Virus record (IMG/VR): IMGVR_UViG_3300031673_000328 | Coordinates: 1-30,705 of that record | Reading direction: 5' to 3' (one strand) | Source of the DNA: a virus | Length of the DNA: 30,705 nt | Notes under the pieces: generated by a model | What the model was told of the DNA's origin: nothing | The model's database searches: none | The model's input: only the letters and a program-made list of their open reading frames with translations | Position numbers and translations under genes: made by a program | Part shown: one piece after another, positions 1 through 5,738 of the stretch | How the letters are laid out: each line of letters opens with the position of its first letter | How positions within the stretch are numbered: position 1 is the stretch's first letter

Positions 1-127
1 GTTATATATTATCCACATTCTAATTTATATATTTACAGAACTAATGTGTTATTTAGTGGAACAAATAAGTCTCCAGCTAAGTTTAAAACGCTTAAATATA
101 TTGGTGAGTATTATAGTGGGGATATGT

Positions 128-346
128 ATGATCAAGAATAGTATATTTGTTTTTATAATATTTATATTTGGATGTGCGAATATGCCTACAGGATATAACC
201 AATTGGTTGATATAACAAGTGGTATTTATAAAGGTGAACGTGGTCGACTCATTGGAGATTGTTCAGGATTTGAGTTATATAAAATTCGGTTATATAGTAA
301 TAGAAATGTCTGCATAAGATCTTGGAACTTGGAAAGAGTTTATTAA
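128..346 (+). CDS. Small phage lipoprotein, KOW/SH3-like C-terminus
   Basis: A 72-residue protein. I chose the ATG at 128 because GTGGGG lies 6 nt upstream and the protein then opens with a classical lipoprotein signal: MIKN, a hydrophobic stretch and the lipobox FGCA with Cys17. An upstream in-frame ATG at 44 would bury the signal behind 28 residues. After cleavage about 55 residues remain, with a segment (SGIYKGERGRLIG) that reads like a KOW/SH3-type turn. It should be lipid-anchored on the periplasmic side of a membrane. Phage-encoded lipoproteins of this size often block receptors or DNA entry of competing phages (T5 Llp, for example); that role is inference here. It is one of only two plus-strand genes in the window and converges on the gene at 408-953. 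Confidence 0.6.
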   Translation: MIKNSIFVFIIFIFGCANMPTGYNQLVDITSGIYKGERGRLIGDCSGFELYKIRLYSNRNVCIRSWNLERVY

Positions 347-357
347 TTTTAGATAAT

Positions 358-388
358 AAAAAGCCCAGATTTCCCTAGGCTTTCTTTT
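358..388. terminator. Probable bidirectional terminator between convergent genes
   Basis: AAAGCC and GGCTTT pair around a short loop, with further AG/CT pairing inside after one mismatch. On the plus strand the stem is followed by CTTTT, and on the minus strand by a T-rich stretch. It sits between the plus-strand lipoprotein gene and the end of the minus-strand gene at 408, where a shared terminator is expected. Confidence 0.7.
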
Positions 389-407
389 TAAACTTTTATT
401 ATATAAG

Positions 408-953
408 TTATGCTGGACCAGCGCCTAAATGACCTCGACCTGGCGCTGCTGTGGCAAGAGTTACTGTCGGTTTGGCCCCACCCTCACCCAAAAGATCATA
501 TAGCTCGCTATTGGTATAAGGATCGGTCAGTGTGTCCATTGCTGTAGTACAATTATCTGCAATTGAATTCCATTCGGTATCATTATAATTAATATTTGCA
601 GAATCAATTTTTCCACTACAAGCTGATTCAATTTTAGAAATAGTTACTCCAGTAGATTTTACTTGTATTGCAACATTTTTTGTTGTTGCAGAATTTGTTT
701 CGGCTGATTCGTTGTTAGTATTGGTTTGACCAATTGCGACAAAAACCGACAAAGTTCTAGATTCTTCTGATGACATCTGTAAAGTTGAGTTATATATAGT
801 ATTATCACTTAAAGTGACTTTTACGTTCATAGACCCTTTACCTCTTGCTCTAATAGTTGTTGCTCCTGATCCATTTGACTGAGGGACGGTCCCTCCTTCA
901 ACGAAGGTTGATAATTGAAAACTTCCCGATACGTCTGCTTTTCCTGTGCTCAT
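408..953 (-). CDS. Hypothetical protein, probable virion component
   Basis: A 181-residue protein that I do not recognise. The first ~70 residues are rich in Ser, Thr, Gly and Val in alternating patterns suggesting beta strands (SFQLSTFVEGG, KGSMNVKVTLSDN). A Thr/Asn/Ser-rich stretch follows, then a region with two Cys (SACSG, DNCTT), and a Gly/Ala/Pro-rich tail. The start is supported by AAAGGAG about 7 nt upstream of the ATG. It is the last gene of the leftward run and ends just before the convergent terminator. Its composition and position after the fibre-like genes suggest a small structural protein, but nothing in it fixes a function. Confidence 0.6.
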   Translation of the reverse strand: MSTGKADVSGSFQLSTFVEGGTVPQSNGSGATTIRARGKGSMNVKVTLSDNTIYNSTLQMSSEESRTLSVFVAIGQTNTNNESAETNSATTKNVAIQVKSTGVTISKIESACSGKIDSANINYNDTEWNSIADNCTTAMDTLTDPYTNSELYDLLGEGGAKPTVTLATAAPGRGHLGAGPA

Positions 954-980
954 TTTATTCTCCTTTAAAGAATTTAATTA

Positions 981-1322
981 TTAAAATAAATTATTGTTTG
1001 TTTGTATTAAATAATCCTGATCAAGATTAGTTACGTCTTCTGTGTCTAATTTAACAGCTAAAGCTTGTATCGCCACTTGAAGCTTTGATATATTGGCTTC
1101 ACTAATAAGTTGGGCAGCTTTTAAGTCATTAACTTCATCTTGTAAATTATCGTTTTGTGTGGTTAGTTCTAAAATTCGAGCTTTTGGTCCACCATCTACG
1201 TCCATGTCCAGAGCAGCTCGAAGATTGTTTATTTCTTCATATAATTCTCGAAGAATAAACTCATCACCCTCAGACATTTTACCTGGACGAAAACTCATTT
1301 CACTTTGTGGTTTTTGTGGCAT
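981..1322 (-). CDS. Coiled-coil protein, C-terminus related to helical-repeat neighbours
   Basis: A 113-residue protein, mostly helical. Residues ~20-90 show heptad-like spacing of Leu/Ile/Val (ILRELYEEINNLRAAL, ILELTTQNDNLQDEVNDLKAA), typical of a coiled coil. The C-terminal ~30 residues (KLQVAIQALAVKLD then TNLDQDY) match the C-terminal half of the next gene upstream at 1332-1529 (KLQTTLNAILVKLD then TDTDY), so the two share an element. AAGGAG lies 6-7 nt before the ATG. It is one of several small genes transcribed together downstream of the promoter at 2786-2810. Function is unknown; a structural or assembly role is inference. Confidence 0.6.
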   Translation of the reverse strand: MPQKPQSEMSFRPGKMSEGDEFILRELYEEINNLRAALDMDVDGGPKARILELTTQNDNLQDEVNDLKAAQLISEANISKLQVAIQALAVKLDTEDVTNLDQDYLIQTNNNLF

Positions 1323-1331
1323 ATTATCTCC

Positions 1332-1529
1332 TTAATCTAACTTAATTTCTTCAACTAAACTATCAGAATAATCAGTATCTGTAACTCCAGTATCTGCATC
1401 TAATTTTACCAAAATTGCATTTAAAGTAGTCTGCAACTTATTAATTGCTTCCAGTATATCATCAGCAGCTTCTTTATTAGCTAATGCTGAACGAACTTTT
1501 TTTCTTAAACTTGCTTTACTTTGTGACAT
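1332..1529 (-). CDS. Small helical protein with a single KAS-type repeat
   Basis: A 65-residue protein. Residues 2-45 (S-Q-S-K-A-S-L-R, then VRSALANKEAADDILEAI, then LNAILVKLDAD) form one copy of the repeat found three times in the protein at 1755-2324. The conserved points are QxKAS, R-S/K-A-L, K-x-x-A-D, Q and N-A-x-L-x-x-[LM]-D-A-D. It ends in a short acidic tail (TDTDYSDSLVEEIKLD). AAAGGGTG precedes the ATG. The repeat reads as two amphipathic helices. Similar small helical proteins occur in phage structural clusters, but I know no assigned function. Confidence 0.6.
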   Translation of the reverse strand: MSQSKASLRKKVRSALANKEAADDILEAINKLQTTLNAILVKLDADTGVTDTDYSDSLVEEIKLD

Positions 1530-1531
1530 AA

Positions 1532-1744
1532 TTATTCACCCTTTCTTTTAACTATTTTTTTAGCTTTCTTAGCAGCTTCAACGGCTTCACGAGCTAGGTT
1601 TAGGTCTTCTTCGTCTACCACACCATCATCATTGAGGTCAGCATCGATTTCCTTCTGCTTTTCCTTCTTGGGAGCCTTCTCTTTTTTACGTCCGCTTATA
1701 GCATCTCTAAGTTCTCTTTTACGATCAATTTCTTGTCTTCGCAT
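1532..1744 (-). CDS. Small basic protein with one EF-hand/dockerin-like calcium loop
   Basis: A 70-residue protein. Residues 36-47 read D-L-N-D-D-G-V-V-D-E-E-D, a full EF-hand-type loop with Asp/Asn at loop positions 1, 3, 5, 9 and 12 and Gly at 6. A helix (LNLAREAVEAAKKAK) follows, which is the F-hand layout of a dockerin type I half. The flanks are strongly basic (KKEKAPKKEKQK and KKIVKRKGE). AAGGAG lies ~6 nt before the ATG. One Ca2+-binding loop in so small a protein suggests metal-stabilised packing or a protein-interaction handle. It lies between two helical-repeat genes. Function unknown; Ca2+ binding is inferred from the loop. Confidence 0.6.
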   Translation of the reverse strand: MRRQEIDRKRELRDAISGRKKEKAPKKEKQKEIDADLNDDGVVDEEDLNLAREAVEAAKKAKKIVKRKGE

Positions 1745-1754
1745 TCTCTACTCC

Positions 1755-2324
1755 TTAGTTAGCAGCTTGAATAGCATCGATCATAGCATTAACAGCATCT
1801 TGTGCTGCAACCATATTGTCGATAATTCTATCAGCTAAATTTTTATGAGCCAAAGCTTTTCTCAAAGACTGTCTGAAAGACGCTTTATGTTGAGCCTCGT
1901 CACCTTCTGCATCAGGATCAATTGATGCGATTCTGTATGCTTCATAAACGCCATCAGCGCTTAGTGTTCCAGCATCTGCATCCATCTGAGCTAACACTGC
2001 ATTCATAGATACTTGAGCTTCTTCCATGGCATCAACCATTTCATCTGCCAATTTCTTATGAGACAATGCACTTCTCATTACTCTTCGTAAAGATGCTTTA
2101 TGTTGTGCATCAGTACCAGTTTCATCCCACTCAGTCTCAGCTACTGCCCATGTGGCTACATAGTCTGTATCCCAAGTAGTATTAGTATCAGCTGCAACTT
2201 TAGCGGCTGCACCGGCTACATTTGTTTCTAGTTCCGATATGTCATTTAAAAGTGTATCTGCAGCACGTTTGTGCTTCAATGCGCTTCGTAATGATCTGTT
2301 ATCGCTTGCTTTATGTTGTGCCAT
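1755..2324 (-). CDS. Protein with three tandem KAS-type helical repeats
   Basis: A 189-residue protein built from three copies of a ~47-residue helical unit at about residues 2-48, 73-119 and 144-189, a period of ~71. Each begins AQHKAS, then R..[LM]R[SK]AL.HK..AD, and ends in a second helix with Q/N-A. Two acidic linkers of ~25 residues separate them (first with WDTDY, second with IDPDAEGDE). The gene at 1332-1529 carries a fourth copy. A GGAGATAATT ribosome-binding site precedes the ATG, and a 7-bp hairpin lies just upstream at 2341-2357. Repeating helical hairpins suggest an extended or oligomeric structural protein. Role unknown. Confidence 0.65.
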   Translation of the reverse strand: MAQHKASDNRSLRSALKHKRAADTLLNDISELETNVAGAAAKVAADTNTTWDTDYVATWAVAETEWDETGTDAQHKASLRRVMRSALSHKKLADEMVDAMEEAQVSMNAVLAQMDADAGTLSADGVYEAYRIASIDPDAEGDEAQHKASFRQSLRKALAHKNLADRIIDNMVAAQDAVNAMIDAIQAAN

Positions 2325-2340
2325 AATTATCTCCTTAAGT

Positions 2341-2357
2341 CACTGCTCGAAGCAGTG
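2341..2357 (-). other. Intergenic 7-bp hairpin
   Basis: CACTGCT and AGCAGTG pair perfectly around a 3-nt loop, in the 44-nt gap between the gene ending at 2369 and the gene starting at 2324. No T-run follows on the minus strand, so it is not an ordinary intrinsic terminator. An mRNA-stabilising or processing hairpin between cistrons is the more likely reading. Confidence 0.5.
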
Positions 2358-2368
2358 TCACAACGTTA

Positions 2369-2743
2369 TTAAAATAGTCCTAAAAAATAAGCACATGCGC
2401 CAGCAATGGCTACAAGTGCACCAGCAACTTTGCCGGCAATTATTAGTTTTTCTCTTATAGATCTTCTGAGCTTTACTGGCTCTTCAAGAACTATAATTCT
2501 TTTTTCATTATCTTTATGTAGATCTTCTAGTAAATCAGTCCTACGCATATGATCCGCCAACTGAGCATTTTGAATTTCATTTGTGGCTTCTATCTTAGTC
2601 AAACGCTCTGTGGTTGAAGTCTCTATCTTGGTGAGTTTTTCACCTGTTTCTTTATGTGATGCCCTGACTTCTTTTCTGAAACTAGTGTCTTCTTCTCGAC
2701 CTGATTTCAATAAGTCATAGATCATGTCGAGTTTATCGCTCAT
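2369..2743 (-). CDS. Coiled-coil protein with C-terminal membrane anchor, holin-like
   Basis: A 124-residue protein. Residues 1-90 are charged and helical with heptads (LTKIETSTTERLTKIEATNEIQ), followed by a HMRRTDLLE segment seen in small phage membrane proteins of the XhlA type. Residues ~97-124 form one hydrophobic segment (LIIAGKVAGALVAIAGACAYFLG) ending at the C-terminus. The topology is a cytoplasmic coiled coil tethered by one C-terminal helix. It lies beside another small phage membrane protein (2983-3225), and together they resemble a lysis region. The promoter at 2786-2810 fires directly into it. A holin or lysis-accessory role is inference; no endolysin is visible nearby. Confidence 0.6.
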   Translation of the reverse strand: MSDKLDMIYDLLKSGREEDTSFRKEVRASHKETGEKLTKIETSTTERLTKIEATNEIQNAQLADHMRRTDLLEDLHKDNEKRIIVLEEPVKLRRSIREKLIIAGKVAGALVAIAGACAYFLGLF

Positions 2744-2785
2744 TCTATGTCACTCCTACGTATAAGTGGCTTACTGTCTAGGTAA

Positions 2786-2810
2786 ATTCTACCATATTCT
2801 AGGGTTAAAC
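2786..2810 (-). promoter_or_regulatory. Phage promoter, GTTTAAC-N12-TAGAAT class
   Basis: Reading the minus strand, GTTTAAC (2810-2804) is followed by exactly 12 nt and TAGAAT (2791-2786), with TGG just before the -10 as in an extended -10 promoter. The same arrangement occurs at 6972-6996 and 18355-18379. It sits 43 nt upstream of the ATG of 2369-2743 and should drive that gene and those down to 408. Confidence 0.6.
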
Positions 2811-2813
2811 GAG

Positions 2814-2819
2814 TATAAT
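2814..2819 (+). promoter_or_regulatory. Plus-strand -10 box placed for a leaderless transcript
   Basis: TATAAT lies exactly 6 nt before the ATG at 2826, so normal initiation would begin at or next to the start codon. No Shine-Dalgarno sequence and no convincing -35 are visible. The site is only a few bases from the GTTTAAC box of the minus-strand promoter, so the two divergent promoters overlap. Confidence 0.4.
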
Positions 2820-2825
2820 CCTCAT

Positions 2826-2990
2826 ATGCAAGATAAGATAAATAAAAGGCTACAGGAACTAAGTGGGGAGCTTGAAAAGCTCATAGAAGAACGTGAAAAA
2901 CGGATAGCCGAACTACGCACAATGGATGCTAGAATTAAAGAACTTTCTGTTGTTCTCATAGAACTCAAGAAGCTACTAGATCCTACTTAA
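2826..2990 (+). CDS. Short coiled-coil protein on the opposite strand
   Basis: A 54-residue protein that is almost entirely one charged helix with regular Leu/Ile spacing (INKRLQELSGELEKLIEE, IKELSVVLIELKKLL). I took the ATG at 2826 rather than a GTG at 2766, because the 20 residues between them do not fit the coiled coil and TATAAT stands 6 nt before 2826. The composition is that of a real coiled-coil protein, not of a frame shadow; no minus-strand gene covers it. Its last 8 nt overlap the end of the convergent gene 2983-3225. Short coiled-coil proteins like this occur near phage lysis genes. Function unknown. Confidence 0.6.
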   Translation: MQDKINKRLQELSGELEKLIEEREKRIAELRTMDARIKELSVVLIELKKLLDPT

Positions 2991-3225
2991 TAGTTTCGTT
3001 CTTTCCTTCGTCTTCTTCTATTGATTTCTCAAAGTGATCTTTTTCGAATAGCTCAACTATAAAGTTAGCTATTTTATATATAGGCTTTTTAAGACCATGA
3101 TCATTTTTACCATCTCTAGACCATTTACCCATGCGAGAGCTTATAGTCTCATCAGGATCTCCGCCAAATATGGTATTCACCAATTGGTCAATTGATATTA
3201 AGATATTCCAAAAATATTGCTTCAT
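2983..3225 (-). CDS. Conserved small phage protein of the NILISIDQ/GGDPDETISSR family
   Basis: An 80-residue protein. The ATG at 3225 overlaps the TAA of the upstream gene (TAATG), which suggests translational coupling; a longer reading from 3285 would add 20 residues out of character. The N-terminus (YFWNILISIDQLVNTIFGGDPDETISS) matches a pattern I recognise from many phages of Gram-negative bacteria: a hydrophobic N-terminal helix, then a GGxPDETISSR signature, then a second short hydrophobic stretch (IANFIVELF) and an acidic tail (SIEEDEG). Relatives are small membrane-associated proteins often encoded near lysis or tail genes and have no firmly assigned function, as far as I know. The gene overlaps the convergent coiled-coil gene by 8 nt. 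Confidence 0.65.
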   Translation of the reverse strand: MKQYFWNILISIDQLVNTIFGGDPDETISSRMGKWSRDGKNDHGLKKPIYKIANFIVELFEKDHFEKSIEEDEGKNETIK

Positions 3226-3890
3226 TATACTTTTTTGCCCCATATAATGTTCGTATAGATGGTATCTTGAGTATTGTCGCCACACTGGGCTTCCATTCTT
3301 AAGTATAAACCTGAGTTTATAAATCCAAAAAATCCCATAGAATTTACATGAACTTTTCCATCTGGTTCGGCATAAAATCCTGCATTGGCTCCATCTTCAG
3401 TATATGATCCAACTTGAGTTCCAGCGCCATAACCTAAAATATTATCAACATCAATAACGTGAACTTTAAAATGGTCATCGGGATGATATGTTAAAAACCA
3501 AGCACTTCCACCTTCAACGTATCTGCCATCGCCACTACCAGCTGTTCCAGGTACTTTAATATCTAATTGAACAAAGCCAGATACATTAGAGGTAGCTTTA
3601 CCACAAGCCATTTTAAGTGTTATATTAGATTTTTCTTTTTGAGTTAAAACCTCTTTAGCTATATCATCTTTAAGATAATTTATTGCATCAGATACATCTG
3701 TTATATCATTATTTCCAGAATCATCTTTAGCAACAAGTGCATCACCACTTCCAATATCAGTTAGAAGTGTTGAATCATTAGCCCAATTAGATTCTTCAGA
3801 CGTTTGAATATTATAGTAAGTACTAGCTGCTACTTGTTGTCCTAGCCAAGTCTTACTACCTACAGTTGTATTTTTTATCCATTTAGCCAT
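3225..3890 (-). CDS. Virion appendage-type protein with IKNTTV N-terminal domain
   Basis: A 221-residue protein. It opens MAKWIKNTTVGS, like the next gene upstream (MAKIIKNTTVSD), and both continue with a similar ~70-residue module ending in an SGDxxV, Asp-rich turn. I recognise this module as the N-terminus of many phage tail or fibre-associated proteins. The rest (~90-221) is beta-rich, with aromatic and Gly-rich turns (GFFGFINSGLYLRMEAQCGD). A shared attachment domain followed by different C-terminal domains suggests two surface proteins docking on the same site of the particle. Its stop overlaps the next start. Role in the virion is inferred; the ligand, if any, is unknown. Confidence 0.6.
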   Translation of the reverse strand: MAKWIKNTTVGSKTWLGQQVAASTYYNIQTSEESNWANDSTLLTDIGSGDALVAKDDSGNNDITDVSDAINYLKDDIAKEVLTQKEKSNITLKMACGKATSNVSGFVQLDIKVPGTAGSGDGRYVEGGSAWFLTYHPDDHFKVHVIDVDNILGYGAGTQVGSYTEDGANAGFYAEPDGKVHVNSMGFFGFINSGLYLRMEAQCGDNTQDTIYTNIIWGKKV

Positions 3891-3892
3891 TT

Positions 3893-4636
3893 TTACACTC
3901 CATTTTGGGCTCCACCGCTATTATTTCCAATAGCACTAATAACTGACATTACTTCTCCAGAAATACCTGCAGGATTAATAATTCCTGTTCCAGTAACTTT
4001 TCTAGCAAAAATTGATATTCTATCACCTTGAGTTAAAGTTGATAACCCCGCTTCATCTGTGATGTAGGCCCATCGTTTATTTCTTATTGCCCAAGTATAT
4101 TGTAAAGTTCCATTTATATAAATTTCTAAATCAATACTAGAATCATCGTTTTTATTCATATAAGAAATTCCTATAACACTTCCACTCCATAAAGCAACAA
4201 AGGGGGTAGCATCACTAGAATCAGAAGGATGGGCAATATTAACCCATTTATCAAAAGTTTGTCCAGTAGTGGTAAATTCAAAATCCTGCATTTTTCCAGA
4301 AACAGTTGTTTTAGCAAATTCAATAGCTTCTTGTGTTGAGAGGTCATCTGGAAATCCATTTGATCTTGCTGTATTCCCTTCAAATCTTTGACTCAAAGCT
4401 TCATCTGGTATTCTTAAAAATTTCAAACCAGCCGCTGCACTAAGATCACTAGTTCCATCATTTACAACTATATCTCCAGAGTTAATATCCGAAGTTAATT
4501 CAGTAATAGCTTCTGTGGTTGCCCAATAACCATAGTTAATTGGATCTATTAAGATTTGCCCTGATGCTACAATGGTAACACCTGTTTCATATATTTCTAT
4601 GTCAGATACTGTAGTATTTTTAATTATCTTAGCCAT
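3893..4636 (-). CDS. Virion appendage-type protein with IKNTTV N-terminal domain
   Basis: A 247-residue protein sharing its first ~70 residues with the neighbour at 3225-3890: the MAK-IKNTTV start, then IVVNDGTSDLS. The C-terminal ~140 residues form a different beta-rich domain (FEFTTTGQTFDKWVNI, DSSIDLEIYINGTLQYTWAI, GDRISIFARKVTGTG) with the look of a jelly-roll or C1q/collagen-like head: long hydrophobic strands joined by polar turns. It overlaps the gene upstream by one base at TAATG. A tail-fibre or head-decoration tip is the likely role. Trimerisation and receptor binding are plausible but cannot be seen in the sequence. Confidence 0.6.
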   Translation of the reverse strand: MAKIIKNTTVSDIEIYETGVTIVASGQILIDPINYGYWATTEAITELTSDINSGDIVVNDGTSDLSAAAGLKFLRIPDEALSQRFEGNTARSNGFPDDLSTQEAIEFAKTTVSGKMQDFEFTTTGQTFDKWVNIAHPSDSSDATPFVALWSGSVIGISYMNKNDDSSIDLEIYINGTLQYTWAIRNKRWAYITDEAGLSTLTQGDRISIFARKVTGTGIINPAGISGEVMSVISAIGNNSGGAQNGV

Positions 4637-5127
4637 TAAAATGACCCCTTAAGAACACAACCTACAACTGGATTTTTTGCACTTCCAGATTCTATTCTCA
4701 TAGCTAATTCTTTGCCAGTTGTTAATGCTATACTAGCTATTGAGAAATCTCCAGTTCGTGTTGCTACTAAATTAACTGTAGTTAATAAAGTATAAGTAGT
4801 ACCATCATGTTCATAAACTCCAACACCGACAGTTGTAACATTTTCAACTCTAACAAATATTTGCTCTAAAGTAGCACCAGTTAAAAATATTGCTCTACCG
4901 GATTTATTAGAGGGAACTGTATCATTTAGTAACCATGTATTTGATGGAATATTACCACTTGCTCCCCAAGTAAAACCAGGAGAAGCAGATGTGTCAACTT
5001 GATGACATAATTCTTCTATAACTTCTTGAACATTCTCTGATATGAATCCACAATCGGGATCATTGTCCGGGTCAAATGGTGTTTCGATTGCATGACGTTC
5101 GAATTCGTCTCTACCAGATCCAGACAT
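4636..5127 (-). CDS. Putative fibre/appendage protein with VQEVIEEL motif
   Basis: A 163-residue protein. Residues ~15-45 (ETPFDPDN, then FISENVQEVIEELCHQV) carry the F-x-x-x-N-V-Q-x-x-I-E-E-L motif common near the N-terminal end of phage tail-fibre and appendage shafts. Residues ~55-163 form one beta-rich domain (AIFLTGATLEQIFVRVENVTTVGVGVYE, LAMRIESGSAKNPVVGCVLKG), probably a small beta-sandwich head. It is coupled to its neighbours by single-base overlaps (TAATG) on both sides. A short fibre or adaptor is the best guess. Confidence 0.6.
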   Translation of the reverse strand: MSGSGRDEFERHAIETPFDPDNDPDCGFISENVQEVIEELCHQVDTSASPGFTWGASGNIPSNTWLLNDTVPSNKSGRAIFLTGATLEQIFVRVENVTTVGVGVYEHDGTTYTLLTTVNLVATRTGDFSIASIALTTGKELAMRIESGSAKNPVVGCVLKGSF

Positions 5128-5435
5128 TATGCCCTCTCAGCTAATATAACATTAACACTTGCACCTGTGTCTGAAAGCATATAAACCTCTTGCTTCTCTG
5201 AGGCCTCGTAACTTCTTATAACATCTTTATTATGCACAAAGCCATCGGTCAACATTGTTGCCGCACTAGGTACTGTACTGCCATCACCAAATAAGACTCT
5301 TATTTTGCCTTCTGGTTGTAAGGTGATAACCTTTCTCTCATCTAGAGCAGAGGCACCTATCTTGATCTCTTTGACAGTTACATTATCAACTGCGATAACA
5401 CCCTGTGCTGATGGTCCGTCTAAAGGCTGTAACAT
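5127..5435 (-). CDS. Small beta-rich structural protein
   Basis: A 102-residue protein. After a short start (MLQPLDGPSAQGVIAVDN) it runs as alternating strands (VTVKEIKIGASALDERKVITL, KIRVLFGDG, KQEVYMLSDTGASVNVILAERA). The closing pattern, a strand, a short acidic/Gly turn and a last strand ending in a basic tail, resembles small decoration or fibre-tip modules in phage structural operons. The ATG is preceded by an AGGAGTAATAC-type ribosome-binding site overlapping the end of the gene upstream. No specific family is recognised. Confidence 0.55.
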   Translation of the reverse strand: MLQPLDGPSAQGVIAVDNVTVKEIKIGASALDERKVITLQPEGKIRVLFGDGSTVPSAATMLTDGFVHNKDVIRSYEASEKQEVYMLSDTGASVNVILAERA

Positions 5436-5438
5436 GTA

Positions 5439-5660
5439 TTACTCCTCAGATCCTTCAGCAGTTTCTTGTGCTTCAACTACTTTTAGAACCTCTAATATAT
5501 TAGCATTTATCTTAGGTAAGATAGCTTGTTGCATATGAGCAAGTAATTTGAAGTATTGGACTAATTCTTTAGTTTTTACCTTAAATTCTGCATGATCAGC
5601 TACCATATTAAGAAAGTCTATAAACTTTTGTTTGTCATCTTCTGTAAATTTGTCTTTCAT
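5439..5660 (-). CDS. Small conserved phage helical protein
   Basis: A 73-residue helical protein (DKQKFIDFLNMVADHAEF, then VQYFKLLAHMQQAILPKINANILEVLKVVE). The stretch YFKLLAxMQQxILPKIxANILE is a pattern I recall from small proteins within phage structural gene clusters, without a known function. It is the first gene after the terminator at 5680-5712 and lies directly upstream of the appendage genes. An assembly chaperone or small structural role would fit, but this is inference. Confidence 0.6.
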   Translation of the reverse strand: MKDKFTEDDKQKFIDFLNMVADHAEFKVKTKELVQYFKLLAHMQQAILPKINANILEVLKVVEAQETAEGSEE

Positions 5661-5679
5661 ATTTAACCTCTATATACAT

Positions 5680-5712
5680 AAAAAAAAGGGAGTATAATAC
5701 CATTATACCCCC
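5680..5712 (-). terminator. Strong intrinsic terminator
   Basis: On the minus strand an 11-bp stem (GGGGGTATAAT paired with ATTATACTCCC, one G-T pair) with a 3-nt loop is followed by eight T. It lies 27 nt after the stop of the gene ending at 5739 and before the gene starting at 5660. It should end most transcripts of the structural block above it. Confidence 0.85.
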
Positions 5713-5738
5713 AAATTAACTAATATGTAAGTTATTGA

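Noticed and set aside
1-127. Promoter for the left-end lipoprotein gene
   Set aside because: The stretch is AT-rich with several -10-like words, but none has a supporting -35, TG or fixed spacing.
44-346. Longer 100-residue reading of the left-end lipoprotein gene
   Set aside because: The ATG at 44 has no ribosome-binding site and would place 28 residues before the signal peptide; 128 fits better.
5692-5706. A 15-nt match (GTATAATACCATTAT) between 5692-5706 plus and 24743-24729 minus, with TATAAT boxes in the 5.7-kb gap
   Set aside because: About one such match is expected by chance in AT-rich DNA of this length, and at 5680-5712 the TATAAT lies in the stem of a clear terminator, so I do not call a promoter or repeat family.
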